64,000 nt of DNA from Flavobacterium glycines (GTDB taxonomy: Bacteria; Bacteroidota; Bacteroidia; Flavobacteriales; Flavobacteriaceae): the NCBI RefSeq assembly GCF_900100165.1, contig NZ_FNEO01000001.1, positions 186,001-250,000 on the forward strand, read 5' to 3'. This document shows, piece after piece, positions 1 to 10,201 of this stretch (positions are counted from its first letter, which is position 1; every line of letters starts with the position of its first letter). The position numbers were made by a program, and so were the translations under genes. The notes under the pieces are model-generated. The model was not told where the DNA came from. It did no database searches and saw only the letters and a program-made list of their open reading frames with translations.

Positions 1-214
1 CCAAAGCATGATTTTCAACTGTAATTTTGTTAGAATCTAAAAACTGCCCGATGTAATCACCCCAGCCCCAAAGTCCACCGGTTCCATCACCTTTACCATT
101 TTTCACAGTAGAATCCCCAACGGTATATACTGTTATTTTTTGCTGTGCTTCAGCCTTGAATTGCGCTAAAAAAAGAGCTAAAAAGGCAAAAAGTATTAAT
201 TTGTTAATTCTCAT
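1..214 (-). CDS. Rhamnogalacturonan acetylesterase-like SGNH hydrolase (CE12), N-terminal fragment
   Basis: This gene is cut by the left window edge, so only about 71 N-terminal residues are visible. They show a signal peptide ending near AEAQ, then VYTVGDSTVKNGKG and GLWGWGDYIGQF. GDST is the block I nucleophile motif of SGNH/GDSL hydrolases, and the GLWGWGD continuation is typical of CE12 rhamnogalacturonan acetylesterases. The family removes acetyl groups from galacturonic acid of RG-I so that lyases can act; export suggests the periplasm. It follows the GH2 gene by 51 nt on the same strand, so it is probably co-transcribed with it and with a second CE12 upstream. The family call rests on block I only; the catalytic His lies outside the window. 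Confidence 0.8.
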   Translation of the reverse strand, partial: MRINKLILFAFLALFLAQFKAEAQQKITVYTVGDSTVKNGKGDGTGGLWGWGDYIGQFLDSNKITVENHAL

Positions 215-265
215 TTTTACAATTATTATTTATTATTCTTATTATTGAATTTGATATTGATATTG

Positions 266-3130
266 TTATTTCTCAACTCTAAAATCGAACCATAAGTTCA
301 TCTGAATCCCTTCATCACCACTTTTAATTCGAATACTCGAAGGCTGACTGTGTGGTCCATGGTGCTCTAACGGTTTAAAATCACGCATGGCCGGGATCTC
401 ATACATAAACGAAATATTTCCTTCTGGGAATGCCGGTTGCGGATACGTTCCTTCAAAAGCATTTTTAGGTAAATCAGGTGTGAACAATCTTAAAAACACA
501 TTCTCAGAAGCAGCAAACATTTTGAAACTATTATTGTCTTTTGCTTTCAAAGCAGCTGCATATAAATTAGCGTGATAACCTTTAAACTCCGGCAAAACCA
601 TATTCTCAAAACTTTCTCCTGGAATGGTTTGGTTATAATCTTTCTCCCAAACACCAAAAGTCGTTCCTTTGATTCTGTTTTTCCAAACGTGGTAAGGTCC
701 TTTTCCAAACCATTTCATGCTTTCAACCCCTTGCTCAGGAAAATCAAAAGTAATACCAAAAGCATCTACTTTATCCTGAAAGAAAGCACCATCAAACCCA
801 TTGTTAGCACCTGCATCTTTAAGCGCCAACATTTCCATTTTCAGACGACCATCAGCAGTCATTGTCCATTTGATTTTTTTGATTCCTCCAATATAATTTA
901 CAGTACAAACGGCAGCATTATTTTCGATAGCCGTTTGTACATCCTTTACCTGAGCTATCATCCCAATTGGTGTTGGCCCATTTGTCAAAGGAACAATTCC
1001 GTTTTTATTGTTAACCGAAATAATTTTTCCGGTTTTCTTATCAAATGAAACCTGAACCTCTTTGCTAATCAATGAAACAGAAGCTGCTTCATCTTTTATA
1101 CTCACTTTTGCTTTAGTTTCTTTTTTCAACAAAAATTTCTCAGCAAAATAATCTCCTTTATGAACCCTCCAAGTCCAGGTATAGATTTCTCTGCCATGTT
1201 GGTCTTTAGCTGTAATTTCGACCCAATCTCCTTCGAAAAAGTTCGCAGCAACAGGAATTTTTATTTTCGCTGTTTCACCCGGTTCTATACTTGGAACTTC
1301 TATTTTTCCTTTATCTAAAATCGAATTTTCATTCTTAGCATACAACACATCCTTATTAGCCTTAACCACTTTGTACTCCATGGCACAAGTATTCAGGTTA
1401 CTGAAAATATAATCGTTGCTGATAAAAAATGTTCCGTCAAATTTAGAAGTAATGCTCACAGGAGCAAATTGGATAGGAGCCCAAATTTCCTTAATAGCAT
1501 AAAAACTTCCTTCTTTTTCGCGGTGTGGCCCCAAAATTCCATCGGCAGCTAATGAACCTTTAGAATCAAGTACTTTATCTTTCAAATCGACTCTCTTAAC
1601 TGCTTCATCACAAAAAACCCAAATAAATCCACCTGCAAACAGCGGACTTTCTTTAAAGTGACTCCAAAAATCTTCCAGTCCTGCTCCGCCTCCATTATCA
1701 TAAGTAGCGTGCATAAATTCGGTTGGAAAGAAAACATTCTCACCATTTACAAATCGATGGATTCCGGTTTGATACGCCGGATAATGGTGTGCATCCCAAC
1801 CATTAAAATCTGACCATGGGTGAATAACAATACGTTTTTGAGGGTCTAAATCGCCAAAAATACTATCCAATTTATAATTCCAGCCGCCTTCGTTTCCGTT
1901 ATCCCAAATAATGATTGACGGATGATTCACATCGCGGCTAACCATTTCTTTGACTAATTTACTTCCTGTCTCAGTATCATAGGAATTTTGCCAGCCCGCT
2001 AATTCGTCCAAAACAAAAATCCCTAACGAATCGCAAACTTGTAGAAAATGACTATCGGCAGGATAATGACCACGCACGGCATTCATATTCATATCTTTCA
2101 ACAGATTCACATCCATGATACTTAGGCGCTTGCTGGTACTTCTGCCCGATTCCGGCCAAATTTCATGACGGTTTACCCCTTTCATGATAATCTTCTTTCC
2201 GTTTACATAGATTCCGTCTTTTTTGATGAATTCTAAAGTTCTGAAACCAATGAGTTCGGTTTTTTCATGAATGGTTTTCCCGTTTTGTACCAATTCTAAT
2301 TTTAAATTATACAAATTAGGCGTTTCCGGACTCCAGAGTTTGATTCCCTGAAATTTCATGCTGATGGATTTTTTAGCTTCTTTAGCATTCACATCAAATG
2401 AATATGAACCAATAACCTTATCGCTTCCGACAGCAGTCAATGAAGCAACAATAGTACTTTTAGCAGATAGATTTTGAAGTTCTAATTGTGCATTCAAAGT
2501 TCCGTCCATTTTAGCATCCACAGCTACATGGGCAATATTTTCATTTGCCATTATTTCTAACCAAACCGGACGATAAATTCCACCAAAAAGCCACCAATCA
2601 GCTCTTCTTTCAGCAGCATTTACCGAATTATTAGCCGAATGTTTGGAAACATGGGCTTCCAGAACATTCGTTCCCCCATAATTCAATAAAGACGAAATGT
2701 CATATTTGAATTCGTAAAAACCACCCTGATGAATTGGTCCTGCCGATTTTCCATTGATTTTAACTTCAGTATCCGTCATGGCTGCGCCAAAAACAATATA
2801 GATTTTTTTCCCTTTATCGGAAGCTGCAATTTGGAATTCGTGTTTGTAGAAACCTTCTTCTTTACTTGGTTCTTTCTGGTTTAATTCTTTGTACCAACGT
2901 CCATAAGTATATTCGCCAAAACCTTCCAATTCCCAGTTAGAAGGCACATTGATTTTAGACCATTGCTTGCTGTTATTTCCGCCGGTACACATAAAATCCC
3001 ATTTTACGGGATGTTCAAAATCCGTTCCCGAAAGGAAAACTTTAGTGGTTTGCTGTGCATTTCCATTAATAACACATAAAAAAGGTAGCAATAAAGCAGC
3101 TGCACTTTGTAATGATTTTTTAAAAAACAT
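266..3130 (-). CDS. GH2 family beta-galactosidase-like enzyme, exported
   Basis: This 954-residue protein has the LacZ-type GH2 layout. After a signal peptide (about residues 1-25, ending NGNAQ) come a jelly-roll sugar-binding domain (about 30-195), an Ig-like domain, the TIM barrel (about 305-560), and a C-terminal beta-galactosidase small-chain-like domain with the WFGKGPYHVW signature. In the barrel, IWDNGNEGG places the likely acid/base at Glu414, and FFPTEFMHA places the likely nucleophile at Glu471. Retaining GH2 enzymes of this shape remove terminal beta-galactose, which would fit the galactan side chains of RG-I. It sits between two CE12 genes, 20 nt after the upstream one, so it is likely in the same operon. 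Other GH2 specificities such as beta-glucuronidase or beta-arabinopyranosidase are not excluded. Confidence 0.88.
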   Translation of the reverse strand: MFFKKSLQSAAALLLPFLCVINGNAQQTTKVFLSGTDFEHPVKWDFMCTGGNNSKQWSKINVPSNWELEGFGEYTYGRWYKELNQKEPSKEEGFYKHEFQIAASDKGKKIYIVFGAAMTDTEVKINGKSAGPIHQGGFYEFKYDISSLLNYGGTNVLEAHVSKHSANNSVNAAERRADWWLFGGIYRPVWLEIMANENIAHVAVDAKMDGTLNAQLELQNLSAKSTIVASLTAVGSDKVIGSYSFDVNAKEAKKSISMKFQGIKLWSPETPNLYNLKLELVQNGKTIHEKTELIGFRTLEFIKKDGIYVNGKKIIMKGVNRHEIWPESGRSTSKRLSIMDVNLLKDMNMNAVRGHYPADSHFLQVCDSLGIFVLDELAGWQNSYDTETGSKLVKEMVSRDVNHPSIIIWDNGNEGGWNYKLDSIFGDLDPQKRIVIHPWSDFNGWDAHHYPAYQTGIHRFVNGENVFFPTEFMHATYDNGGGAGLEDFWSHFKESPLFAGGFIWVFCDEAVKRVDLKDKVLDSKGSLAADGILGPHREKEGSFYAIKEIWAPIQFAPVSITSKFDGTFFISNDYIFSNLNTCAMEYKVVKANKDVLYAKNENSILDKGKIEVPSIEPGETAKIKIPVAANFFEGDWVEITAKDQHGREIYTWTWRVHKGDYFAEKFLLKKETKAKVSIKDEAASVSLISKEVQVSFDKKTGKIISVNNKNGIVPLTNGPTPIGMIAQVKDVQTAIENNAAVCTVNYIGGIKKIKWTMTADGRLKMEMLALKDAGANNGFDGAFFQDKVDAFGITFDFPEQGVESMKWFGKGPYHVWKNRIKGTTFGVWEKDYNQTIPGESFENMVLPEFKGYHANLYAAALKAKDNNSFKMFAASENVFLRLFTPDLPKNAFEGTYPQPAFPEGNISFMYEIPAMRDFKPLEHHGPHSQPSSIRIKSGDEGIQMNLWFDFRVEK

Positions 3131-3150
3131 AAAATTTTGATTAATAAGAA

Positions 3151-4509
3151 TTAGTTTCCGTCCGGTTTCACAATTTCAAAACGATTACTCATTGGTAAAG
3201 TCCATTTTGCGAAAGCATTCGGTTGGTTTGGATTGTATTGCGGCAAATCTTTTATCAAATATTTTGCCAAAGGGTTATTTAAATCACGAAGCCCTTTCAT
3301 TATGCAAAGCGCAATTTCATTGGCACCAAAAGAATTAAAATGGGTATTATCTTCTAATTTTTCTTTTTGCCCCGAAAAAGTATTGGCAGGATATTGAACA
3401 AAAGCTTTTCGGGATGGTTCATCGCCCCAGCTTTCGTATAAGGTAGTAGTCAATTTTGTAATGTCTACCAAAGGAACATTCATTTCCTGAGCTACTTTTC
3501 GCATCGCATCAGGATAATCTCCATGAGTTGATTTTAAAGTTCCATCAGTATTAAACGCACGACGCTGCACCGGAGTAATCAAAATCGGATTTGCGCCTTT
3601 GTCTCTGGCTGCCTGAACAAATTCGCGAATTGAAGCCGAATAAGAATCCCAAGGTCCGATACCTTCGCCTTTTTCTTTCTCATCATTATGAGCAAATTCT
3701 ACAATCAAATAATCTCCCGGTTTGATAATAGACAAGACTTTTTTCAAACGCAAACTCGACTTGAACGAACGCAAAGTAGCTCCTGAAACCGCATAATTAG
3801 ACACCACTACATTTTGATCAAAATAATTAGTGATAAACTGCCCCCAGGAAGCCCAAGGTTCCAAATCCTGATCGGTAACTGTAGAATCTCCTGCTAAATA
3901 AACATTTACAACATTATCAATAGGTGTAATACTGATACTTTTTACTTCAACTGTCCCTAAAAATTCCAAAGTCAGTTTTTCATCCCAATTCAATTGTCCC
4001 AAGTCTCTGTCTTTCAACTGAATTTGGGTTTTATCATCAATTTTGGGAGTTCTCACATTTATATTAAAGGTTTTGGTAACAATTTGCCCTTTTTTTAATG
4101 GCTGTTGATCAAGCATTAATCTTCTGGATTCGGCTTTAATGGTAGTATTGGTATTTTGTATTTTACTGCCAAAAGTTACTGAAACCTGATAATTTCCTTC
4201 AGGAAGTTTTACAGAAAAATAGGTTGGTGCGGTATTGCTAAACGAATCTGAATTCAATTTCACATTCGTTGCGGTATTAAAATCAAAACCATATCCCGTA
4301 GCTGAATCATAACTTAATGGTTTGTTAAGCACTATAGCCTCTTTGGATTTTTTTATTTTTTCACCAAAGTAAAAAACCTGCTTTCCTGTTGCCTTTGGAG
4401 TTGAGACATTAACTCTGTTCGAAACTAAATCTTTAGCTACAGCATCAACTGAAAAATTGAAACTGCATATATAAAACAGCAAACAAATCATCTTGTTTTT
4501 TTGAACCAT
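3151..4509 (-). CDS. Rhamnogalacturonan acetylesterase (CE12, SGNH hydrolase) with N-terminal beta-sandwich
   Basis: This 452-residue exported esterase has a signal peptide (about 1-25). An N-terminal beta-sandwich of about 150 residues probably binds carbohydrate. The SGNH domain runs from about 200 to 420. Visible catalytic blocks are VYLAGDSTV (nucleophile Ser209), NYAVSGAT (block II), EFAHND (block III, Asn275) and DNTHFN (Asp387 and His390). The extra N-terminal domain makes it longer than simple CE12 enzymes of about 230-260 residues. The expected role is deacetylation of galacturonic acid in RG-I. It is the first gene of a minus-strand operon divergent from susC, and the intergenic region carries two putative regulator sites. 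Catalytic family is secure; substrate is inferred from the locus. Confidence 0.9.
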   Translation of the reverse strand: MVQKNKMICLLFYICSFNFSVDAVAKDLVSNRVNVSTPKATGKQVFYFGEKIKKSKEAIVLNKPLSYDSATGYGFDFNTATNVKLNSDSFSNTAPTYFSVKLPEGNYQVSVTFGSKIQNTNTTIKAESRRLMLDQQPLKKGQIVTKTFNINVRTPKIDDKTQIQLKDRDLGQLNWDEKLTLEFLGTVEVKSISITPIDNVVNVYLAGDSTVTDQDLEPWASWGQFITNYFDQNVVVSNYAVSGATLRSFKSSLRLKKVLSIIKPGDYLIVEFAHNDEKEKGEGIGPWDSYSASIREFVQAARDKGANPILITPVQRRAFNTDGTLKSTHGDYPDAMRKVAQEMNVPLVDITKLTTTLYESWGDEPSRKAFVQYPANTFSGQKEKLEDNTHFNSFGANEIALCIMKGLRDLNNPLAKYLIKDLPQYNPNQPNAFAKWTLPMSNRFEIVKPDGN

Positions 4510-4570
4510 AAAATATCAAATTTATTTTTTAAAATAATTCACTAAAGTATTGTTTTCAATATAAATCAGT

Positions 4571-4576
4571 ATCCTG
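4571..4576 (-). promoter_or_regulatory. CAGGAT half-site upstream of CE12
   Basis: Read toward the CE12 gene, the sequence is GTGCAGGATACTG, sharing CAGGATAC with the susC and GH106 upstream sites. The partner repeat expected 10 bp upstream is degenerate (CCTAAC), and the site is only 61 nt from the start codon. It may be a weak half-site or chance. Confidence 0.35.
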
Positions 4577-4707
4577 CACTGTTAGGCAGAAACCCCAGAA
4601 ATCGAACATTTCACAAAAAAGGACTAAAAAAAGAGTTTTCCCTGCCAGAAAAAACATTCTGAAAACTTTAAAGTTCGTTCAAAATAAATTTAACAAAAAC
4701 AGCTTTT

Positions 4708-4719
4708 GTAATCGATTAC
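4708..4719. promoter_or_regulatory. Palindromic operator GTAATCGATTAC in the susC/CE12 region
   Basis: This is a perfect 12-bp palindrome. The identical sequence recurs at 11420-11431, just upstream of the GntR-type regulator gene of the same locus. A shared palindrome in a regulator's own upstream region and at the susC promoter region is what a local autoregulated repressor or sensor would use. The assignment to that regulator is inference. Confidence 0.6.
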
Positions 4720-4895
4720 TTATTGGGTTTTGTCAAATTAGAAACAAAAAAGCTAACAGTTTTTTCTTATAAATAAATACATCACTAAAGTATTCACAAA
4801 ACAAAAAACTACATTTATCTGATAAACAGTGATTTAAGATTTAAATGTTAAAAAAACATTTAAAAACTATAAAAAAAATAATTTAACACAATAAA

Positions 4896-4911
4896 CAGCG
4901 CGGTACAGGAT
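4896..4911 (+). promoter_or_regulatory. CAGGAT-type direct-repeat element upstream of susC
   Basis: The element reads CAGCGCGGTACAGGAT, followed by ACGTTAAC, and ends 142 nt before the susC start. The second half is a full CAGGAT and the first keeps only CAG. Better copies (two full CAGGAT units 10 bp apart) lie upstream of GH105 and GH106 in the same orientation relative to their genes. Confidence 0.5.
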
Positions 4912-5053
4912 ACGTTAACAATAAGTTAATTTTATTTTTATGCCGTAAAAATTTGGACTTATTTTTTTTGATAATATAAAAAAAATAGCTTTATTTTACT
5001 AAACACACAAACCACAACAAAAATCAAATTAATTAATCAAAACCAACTATTGT

Positions 5054-8000
5054 ATGAAAAATTCATTAGCAAAGTATCTGGTTTTCTTTAGCATCATGTT
5101 AACCACCATGACTGCTTTAGCCCAAACCAGTACAATTACAGGAACTATCAAAGACAACACTGGCATGCCTATTCCGGGAGCCAATGTATTAATCAAAAAC
5201 ACAACAACCGGTATTCAAACCGATTTTGATGGTAAATTCGCCATCAAAGCAAAACCTGAAGACATTCTTGTAGTTTCTTTCATTGGAATGAAAACGACTG
5301 AAATTAAAGTAGGCAGCCAAAAAACTATTAATATAAAACTGGAAGAAGAGGGTGCTAAACTGGAAGAAGTTGTTGTTGTAGGGTACGGAACAAGAAAGAA
5401 AAAAGACCTTACAGGATCAATCGTTAGTGTAGGTGCCGAAGAAATTGCTTCCAGACCAGTTCAAAACGCAGTACAAGCCATGCAGGGAAAAGCTGCCGGG
5501 GTTGACATTAGCTCTAACGAACGCCCAGGAACAGTAGGAAGTATCAACATTCGTGGTTCACGTTCAATCTCAGCCTCTAACTCACCTTTATATGTAGTAG
5601 ACGGAATCCCATTAAACTCAGGCGGTATTGACTTTATTAACCCAAATGATATCGAATCAATCGATGTATTAAAAGACGCATCTGCGACAGCCATCTATGG
5701 TTCCAGAGGAGCTAATGGTGTAATTATCGTATCCACTAAGAAAGGTAAAAACGGAAAATACACTTTAAATTACGATACTGCTGTAAGCACAGATAAAATT
5801 CACGAATTCGCCCCATTAATGAATGCTGGTGAATACATTGAATTACGTCGTTGGGCGAAATATTATTCTAATCCATCTGGATTTCCTGCAGGAAATGCAC
5901 CAACTATTGCCAATGACAAGGATATCTTTCTAGCTACAGCAGATCCGGCAGCCTGGGCTAATATTGAAAAAGGATGGTCTAAAGACTCAACTGGAAAAGA
6001 TGTTTGGGATGGTTCAAAAGTAAGCACAACCAACTGGACCAAATTTGTAACACAAACCGGAGTTACAAAACAACACACCCTAAGTGTAAGTGGTGGTACC
6101 GAAACAATGAAAGCTTACGGATCTTTTGGATACCTGGACAATACCGGAACCTTAAAAGGACAAAGCTACAAACGTTACAATGGTATTGCTAATGTTGATA
6201 TTACCCCAACAAAATGGTTTCAAATGGGAATTAACCTTAACGCAAGTTATGGATTAAATGAATACGGTTTATCCAATGTAGGGCGATCTGCAGTTGCAAG
6301 TTCTGATGGTATTTATATCACAGCAAGACAAAATCTTCCATACGCAGTACCACTTGATGCGAATGGACAAAGAATACAAAATCCCGGAGGTGATTCCACT
6401 ATCAGAAACGTTTACCAAGAATACAAATACTCTCAAGACCAACGTTTAACACTTAAAATTTTCGGAAGTATTTATAGCCAGTTAGATTTTGGAGGATTCT
6501 CAAAAGCCTTAGAAGGTTTAAAATACCGTATCAATTTTGGACCTGATTTGACTTCCTATAGAAATGGGGTGTATTTAGATGGATTATCATCAGCACGTTC
6601 TGGAACTAGTTTTGCATCATTGGCCAAAAACCAAACCATATCCTACACTTTAGACAATTTGATTTTGTACAACAAAACGATTGGCAAACATGATTTTGGT
6701 GTAACCTTATTACAAAGTCAGACACAATACCATAACGAAGAAAGCGCAATGTCTGCACAAAACATAAAAAACCCAGATAACAAATGGAATGCGCTAACAA
6801 CTGCAAATGTAACTTTAGCCGGATATTCTTCAGGTCTTACTGAAAGTGGACTATACTCTTATATGGGTAGAGTAACCTATAGTTATGATGATAAATACCT
6901 TATTACCGCTTCAGGACGTTCAGATGCCGCTTCACAATTAGCACCAGGACACAAATGGTCTTTTTTCCCAAGTGCCTCTTTGGCATGGCGTATAGATAGA
7001 GAGGATTTCCTTCAAAACATTAACTGGCTTAACGCATTAAAACTAAGAGCTGGTTATGGTGTAACTGCAAATGCCTCAGTAAGTCCTTACCAAACTCAAC
7101 CACCATTGGATCAAGTTTTATACTCAACCTCTTCAGGTGTTGTAAATAGCACACAATTAGGAAACGTTGAATTAGGCTGGGAAAGAACAACCCAATACAA
7201 CTACGGTATCGATTTTGGATTATTTAACAACAGGATTTCAGGAAGTTTAGAATATTACACTTCTAAAACTGATGATTTATTATTCAACAGAAGTATCCCT
7301 CCTGTTACCGGCTTCTCTTCTACGCTACAAAACATAGGTAAAACAAAAGGAAATGGTGTTGAACTTACCTTAAATACTACTAACGTAAAAGCAAAAGATT
7401 TCGAATGGAGCTCTAGCCTAAGTGCTTCCTATCAAAAAAGCACACTTGTTGAATTACAAAATGGAAAATTTGACGACATTAATAACACATTATTCATAGG
7501 ACAAACAAGAGGTGTTATTTACGGTTTTGAAAATAATGGAGTTTGGAGACCTGAAGACGCAGTAGAAATGGCTAAATTTAACGCTGCTGCGGGAAGTACT
7601 ATTTTTACATTCGGAAATGCACGTCCGGTTGACCAAAACGGAGATTATAAAATTGATGCAAATAATGACCGTGTTGTCATTGGAAGTACAGAGCCAAAAT
7701 ACATTGCCGGTTTAACAAATACTTTTAATTACAAAAACATCGAATTATCCATTTTTGTTATCGGTCGTTTTGGTTATTTATACAATGTAGGAGGGGAAAA
7801 CCTTAGTGGAAAAACAAGTCAAAGAAAACTGGATTATTACACAGACGACAATACAGATGCTGAATACCAAAAACCGATATTTTCAGCGGGTACAGGTGAT
7901 TTATACAATACAATCTTTGGCTACAAAAACGGTTCTTTCTTAAAAATCAGAAACATTTCATTAGGATATAACTTTGACAAAGATTTCGTAGAAAAAATCG

Positions 8001-8137
8001 GATTATCTAGATTAAGAATCTATGCGCAAGCAGCTAATCCTGGTATGATTTTCTCAAAAGTAAAATGGACAGATCTGGACACAAGAACAACATATTCTAA
8101 CAGAGGTATGACATTAGGACTAAATGTTCAATTCTAA
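5054..8137 (+). CDS. SusC-like TonB-dependent outer-membrane oligosaccharide transporter
   Basis: This 1027-residue protein has the SusC/RagA layout. A signal peptide ends at TALAQ. A carboxypeptidase-regulatory-like beta-sandwich (about 25-110) carries the typical ITGTIKDNTGMPIPGANV opening. A TonB-dependent plug follows, with the family signature EEVVVVGYGTRKKKDLTGS, and then a 22-strand barrel ending LNVQF. It imports oligosaccharides across the outer membrane using TonB energy, with the SusD lipoprotein encoded 20 nt downstream as the lid. It is the only SusC/SusD pair in the window and is surrounded by pectin enzymes, so imported RG-I oligosaccharides are the likely cargo. Divergent regulatory sites precede it. 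Confidence 0.97.
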   Translation: MKNSLAKYLVFFSIMLTTMTALAQTSTITGTIKDNTGMPIPGANVLIKNTTTGIQTDFDGKFAIKAKPEDILVVSFIGMKTTEIKVGSQKTINIKLEEEGAKLEEVVVVGYGTRKKKDLTGSIVSVGAEEIASRPVQNAVQAMQGKAAGVDISSNERPGTVGSINIRGSRSISASNSPLYVVDGIPLNSGGIDFINPNDIESIDVLKDASATAIYGSRGANGVIIVSTKKGKNGKYTLNYDTAVSTDKIHEFAPLMNAGEYIELRRWAKYYSNPSGFPAGNAPTIANDKDIFLATADPAAWANIEKGWSKDSTGKDVWDGSKVSTTNWTKFVTQTGVTKQHTLSVSGGTETMKAYGSFGYLDNTGTLKGQSYKRYNGIANVDITPTKWFQMGINLNASYGLNEYGLSNVGRSAVASSDGIYITARQNLPYAVPLDANGQRIQNPGGDSTIRNVYQEYKYSQDQRLTLKIFGSIYSQLDFGGFSKALEGLKYRINFGPDLTSYRNGVYLDGLSSARSGTSFASLAKNQTISYTLDNLILYNKTIGKHDFGVTLLQSQTQYHNEESAMSAQNIKNPDNKWNALTTANVTLAGYSSGLTESGLYSYMGRVTYSYDDKYLITASGRSDAASQLAPGHKWSFFPSASLAWRIDREDFLQNINWLNALKLRAGYGVTANASVSPYQTQPPLDQVLYSTSSGVVNSTQLGNVELGWERTTQYNYGIDFGLFNNRISGSLEYYTSKTDDLLFNRSIPPVTGFSSTLQNIGKTKGNGVELTLNTTNVKAKDFEWSSSLSASYQKSTLVELQNGKFDDINNTLFIGQTRGVIYGFENNGVWRPEDAVEMAKFNAAAGSTIFTFGNARPVDQNGDYKIDANNDRVVIGSTEPKYIAGLTNTFNYKNIELSIFVIGRFGYLYNVGGENLSGKTSQRKLDYYTDDNTDAEYQKPIFSAGTGDLYNTIFGYKNGSFLKIRNISLGYNFDKDFVEKIGLSRLRIYAQAANPGMIFSKVKWTDLDTRTTYSNRGMTLGLNVQF

Positions 8138-8157
8138 AGATTTTAAACAAAAAAATT

Positions 8158-10104
8158 ATGAAAAATTATAAAACATTATATATTAACTTAATGCTAGTAG
8201 CTTCACTAGGATTAAGCACTTCTTGCACTAAAGATTTCCTGGAAGAAAAAGTAACCACTGCCTATAGTAAAGATTATTACAATACAGAAGCAGGAATCCA
8301 ATCCCTATCTGTGGGTACTTATTACCAAACCTTCGCTTTAGATATGAATCGCGAAGTCCCTCTTACAGCTAATCAATCAGGTACGGATGAATTTCACGTA
8401 GGTGGTGACCCTTCAAATGGATTATGGAACTCATATGCTTCCGGATTCGGTTCCTTTGTGACAGTTTCCAACTCCAATACTGTTGCAGCCAATACCAATT
8501 GGGACAATTTATACATTGCTATTGGAAATGCTAATCAATTAATTGAATCAGCAACAAATATTGCATCAACCAATGATGCTATCAAAAAAACAGCACTAGG
8601 AGAAGGATACTTCATGAGAGCTTACAATTATTTAAAATTAGTGAGACAATATGGTGGTGTACCTCTAAAACTTAATGTAAGTACTACAGTTGAATTAGAA
8701 TTCACAAGAGCAACTGCTCAGGAAGTTCTAAATCAGATTATAGCTGATTTTACTCAAGCTTACAACTTATTAGGAAATACTGGCGCCCCAATCAAAATCA
8801 CTAAAGATGCAGCTGCACATTATTTAGCAAAAGCTTATTTAACTCGTGCCAGCGAAATCAATGATGCCTGGAACTCATCTACTAAAACTGCCGATTTACA
8901 ACAAGTTGTTACCTTATGCGATGATGTAATCACCCGTCATGCTTTAGCACCAAACTACGTGAATCTATGGGATTTCAAGGCTGCTGATGGTGCCAATGAA
9001 AAATTAGCTGAATTAATCTTATCTGCAGATTTCAATTCGAATCAATTAACTACAGGAGGAAATCAACAACATTTGTATTTCATTTCAACTTATGATCAAT
9101 TACCACAAATGATTCGTAACACTTCTGGAGGAAGACCGTTTAGCCGTTTAGCGCCTACTTACTTTACCTACGACATTTACGACAAAGTAAACGATTCTCG
9201 TTTTTGGAAAAGTTTCCAAACTAAAAGTATGGTTAACAATAAATCCGGTTCTTATTACGTAAATGGAGATTTAGGAATAATGTATGTTATCAATACTCCT
9301 GATGATACCCGATTTGCGAAAACCAAAAATGTGGACTACGCATATCCAGGAAAAGCCAAAACAATCCCAAGTGTATATGTGGCCTATGCTGCAGACAATT
9401 TCGGGTTAATGAAAGATGTTCGTTTCCCATCATTAAGTAAATACATGGACGGTTCCAGATTAGATTTTAATGCTACAAAAGGAAGCCGCGATATCATATT
9501 AGCTCGTTCAGCAGAAACCTATTTAATGGCTGCAGAAGCTAAAATTCGTTTGGCCAAATTAGGAACCGGTTCTTATAGTGATGCATTAAGCTATATCAAT
9601 ACCGTTAGAAATCGTGCTACTTATAAATCTGGTGAAGACCGAAAACTTTATACAGATGGATCAGCAGCTTGGTCTACCGCTGTACAAGGAGGGAGAGCAG
9701 TATCGTTCATGACTGAAAACTCATATTATGAATCTAACAATATTACAACACCTACAACAGCAGCAACCGATTTAACAATTTCCAGTATTAGTTCTTTACC
9801 AGCACAAGATCAAGCTGTAATTACCAAATTAGGTTATACCACAGATTACGACCGTATGCTTTGTTTAGTATTAAACGAACGCACCAGAGAACTTTGCGGA
9901 GAATTTCATCGTTGGGAAGACTTGAGCAGAACCAAAACATTGGTAGCAAGAGCCATAGCATACAACCCTGAAGCAGCTCCAAACATCAAAGATTACCATA
10001 CATTAAGACCTATTCCACAAACTTTCTTAGATGGAATCTTTAAAAATGGAAAACCATTAACAGCAGCTGAAAAACTAGCAATGCAAAACCCTGGATACAA
10101 TTAA
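8158..10104 (+). CDS. SusD/RagB-family surface glycan-binding lipoprotein
   Basis: This 648-residue SusD homologue has a lipoprotein signal (LGLSTSC, acylated Cys near residue 23) followed by TKDFLEE. Acidic residues just after the Cys fit the surface-export signal known for Bacteroidota lipoproteins. The N-terminal TPR-rich region includes GEGYFMRAYNYLKLVRQYGGVPL, a hallmark of the family, and the C-terminal part has RTRELCGEFHRWEDL. It should cap the SusC barrel and bind RG-I oligosaccharides at the cell surface. It follows susC by 20 nt, so the two are one operon, closed by a strong terminator at 10117-10150. At 648 residues it is longer than many SusD proteins of 500-600. Confidence 0.96.
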   Translation: MKNYKTLYINLMLVASLGLSTSCTKDFLEEKVTTAYSKDYYNTEAGIQSLSVGTYYQTFALDMNREVPLTANQSGTDEFHVGGDPSNGLWNSYASGFGSFVTVSNSNTVAANTNWDNLYIAIGNANQLIESATNIASTNDAIKKTALGEGYFMRAYNYLKLVRQYGGVPLKLNVSTTVELEFTRATAQEVLNQIIADFTQAYNLLGNTGAPIKITKDAAAHYLAKAYLTRASEINDAWNSSTKTADLQQVVTLCDDVITRHALAPNYVNLWDFKAADGANEKLAELILSADFNSNQLTTGGNQQHLYFISTYDQLPQMIRNTSGGRPFSRLAPTYFTYDIYDKVNDSRFWKSFQTKSMVNNKSGSYYVNGDLGIMYVINTPDDTRFAKTKNVDYAYPGKAKTIPSVYVAYAADNFGLMKDVRFPSLSKYMDGSRLDFNATKGSRDIILARSAETYLMAAEAKIRLAKLGTGSYSDALSYINTVRNRATYKSGEDRKLYTDGSAAWSTAVQGGRAVSFMTENSYYESNNITTPTTAATDLTISSISSLPAQDQAVITKLGYTTDYDRMLCLVLNERTRELCGEFHRWEDLSRTKTLVARAIAYNPEAAPNIKDYHTLRPIPQTFLDGIFKNGKPLTAAEKLAMQNPGYN

Positions 10105-10116
10105 TAAATCCATGAC

Positions 10117-10150
10117 AAAAAAAGAGGAGATTAAAATCTCCTCTTTTTTT
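10117..10150 (+). terminator. Intrinsic terminator after susD
   Basis: A stem AAAGAGGAGAT / ATCTCCTCTTT with a short loop is flanked by A and T runs. It lies 13 nt after the susD stop and ends in seven T residues. Confidence 0.85.
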
Positions 10151-10201
10151 ATTGTCCTGAAAAGCATTACATAAATTTTATAGTTACAGAAAAACTACTC
10201 T

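Larger units (their letters stand above)
4510..5053. other. Divergent CE12/susC regulatory region, no gene
   Basis: This 544-nt AT-rich gap separates the divergent CE12 and susC genes and contains no plausible coding region. It holds the GTAATCGATTAC palindrome (4708-4719), one CAGGAT half-repeat facing CE12 (complement of 4571-4576), and a CAG-N7-CAGGAT element facing susC (4896-4911). No convincing TAnnTTTG promoter box was found before susC, which would fit an activator-dependent start. Confidence 0.7.

Noticed and set aside
572..1048. Plus-strand open frame of 158 codons opposite the GH2 gene
   Set aside because: The opposite frame encodes a full GH2 enzyme with intact motifs; this translation has no recognisable features.
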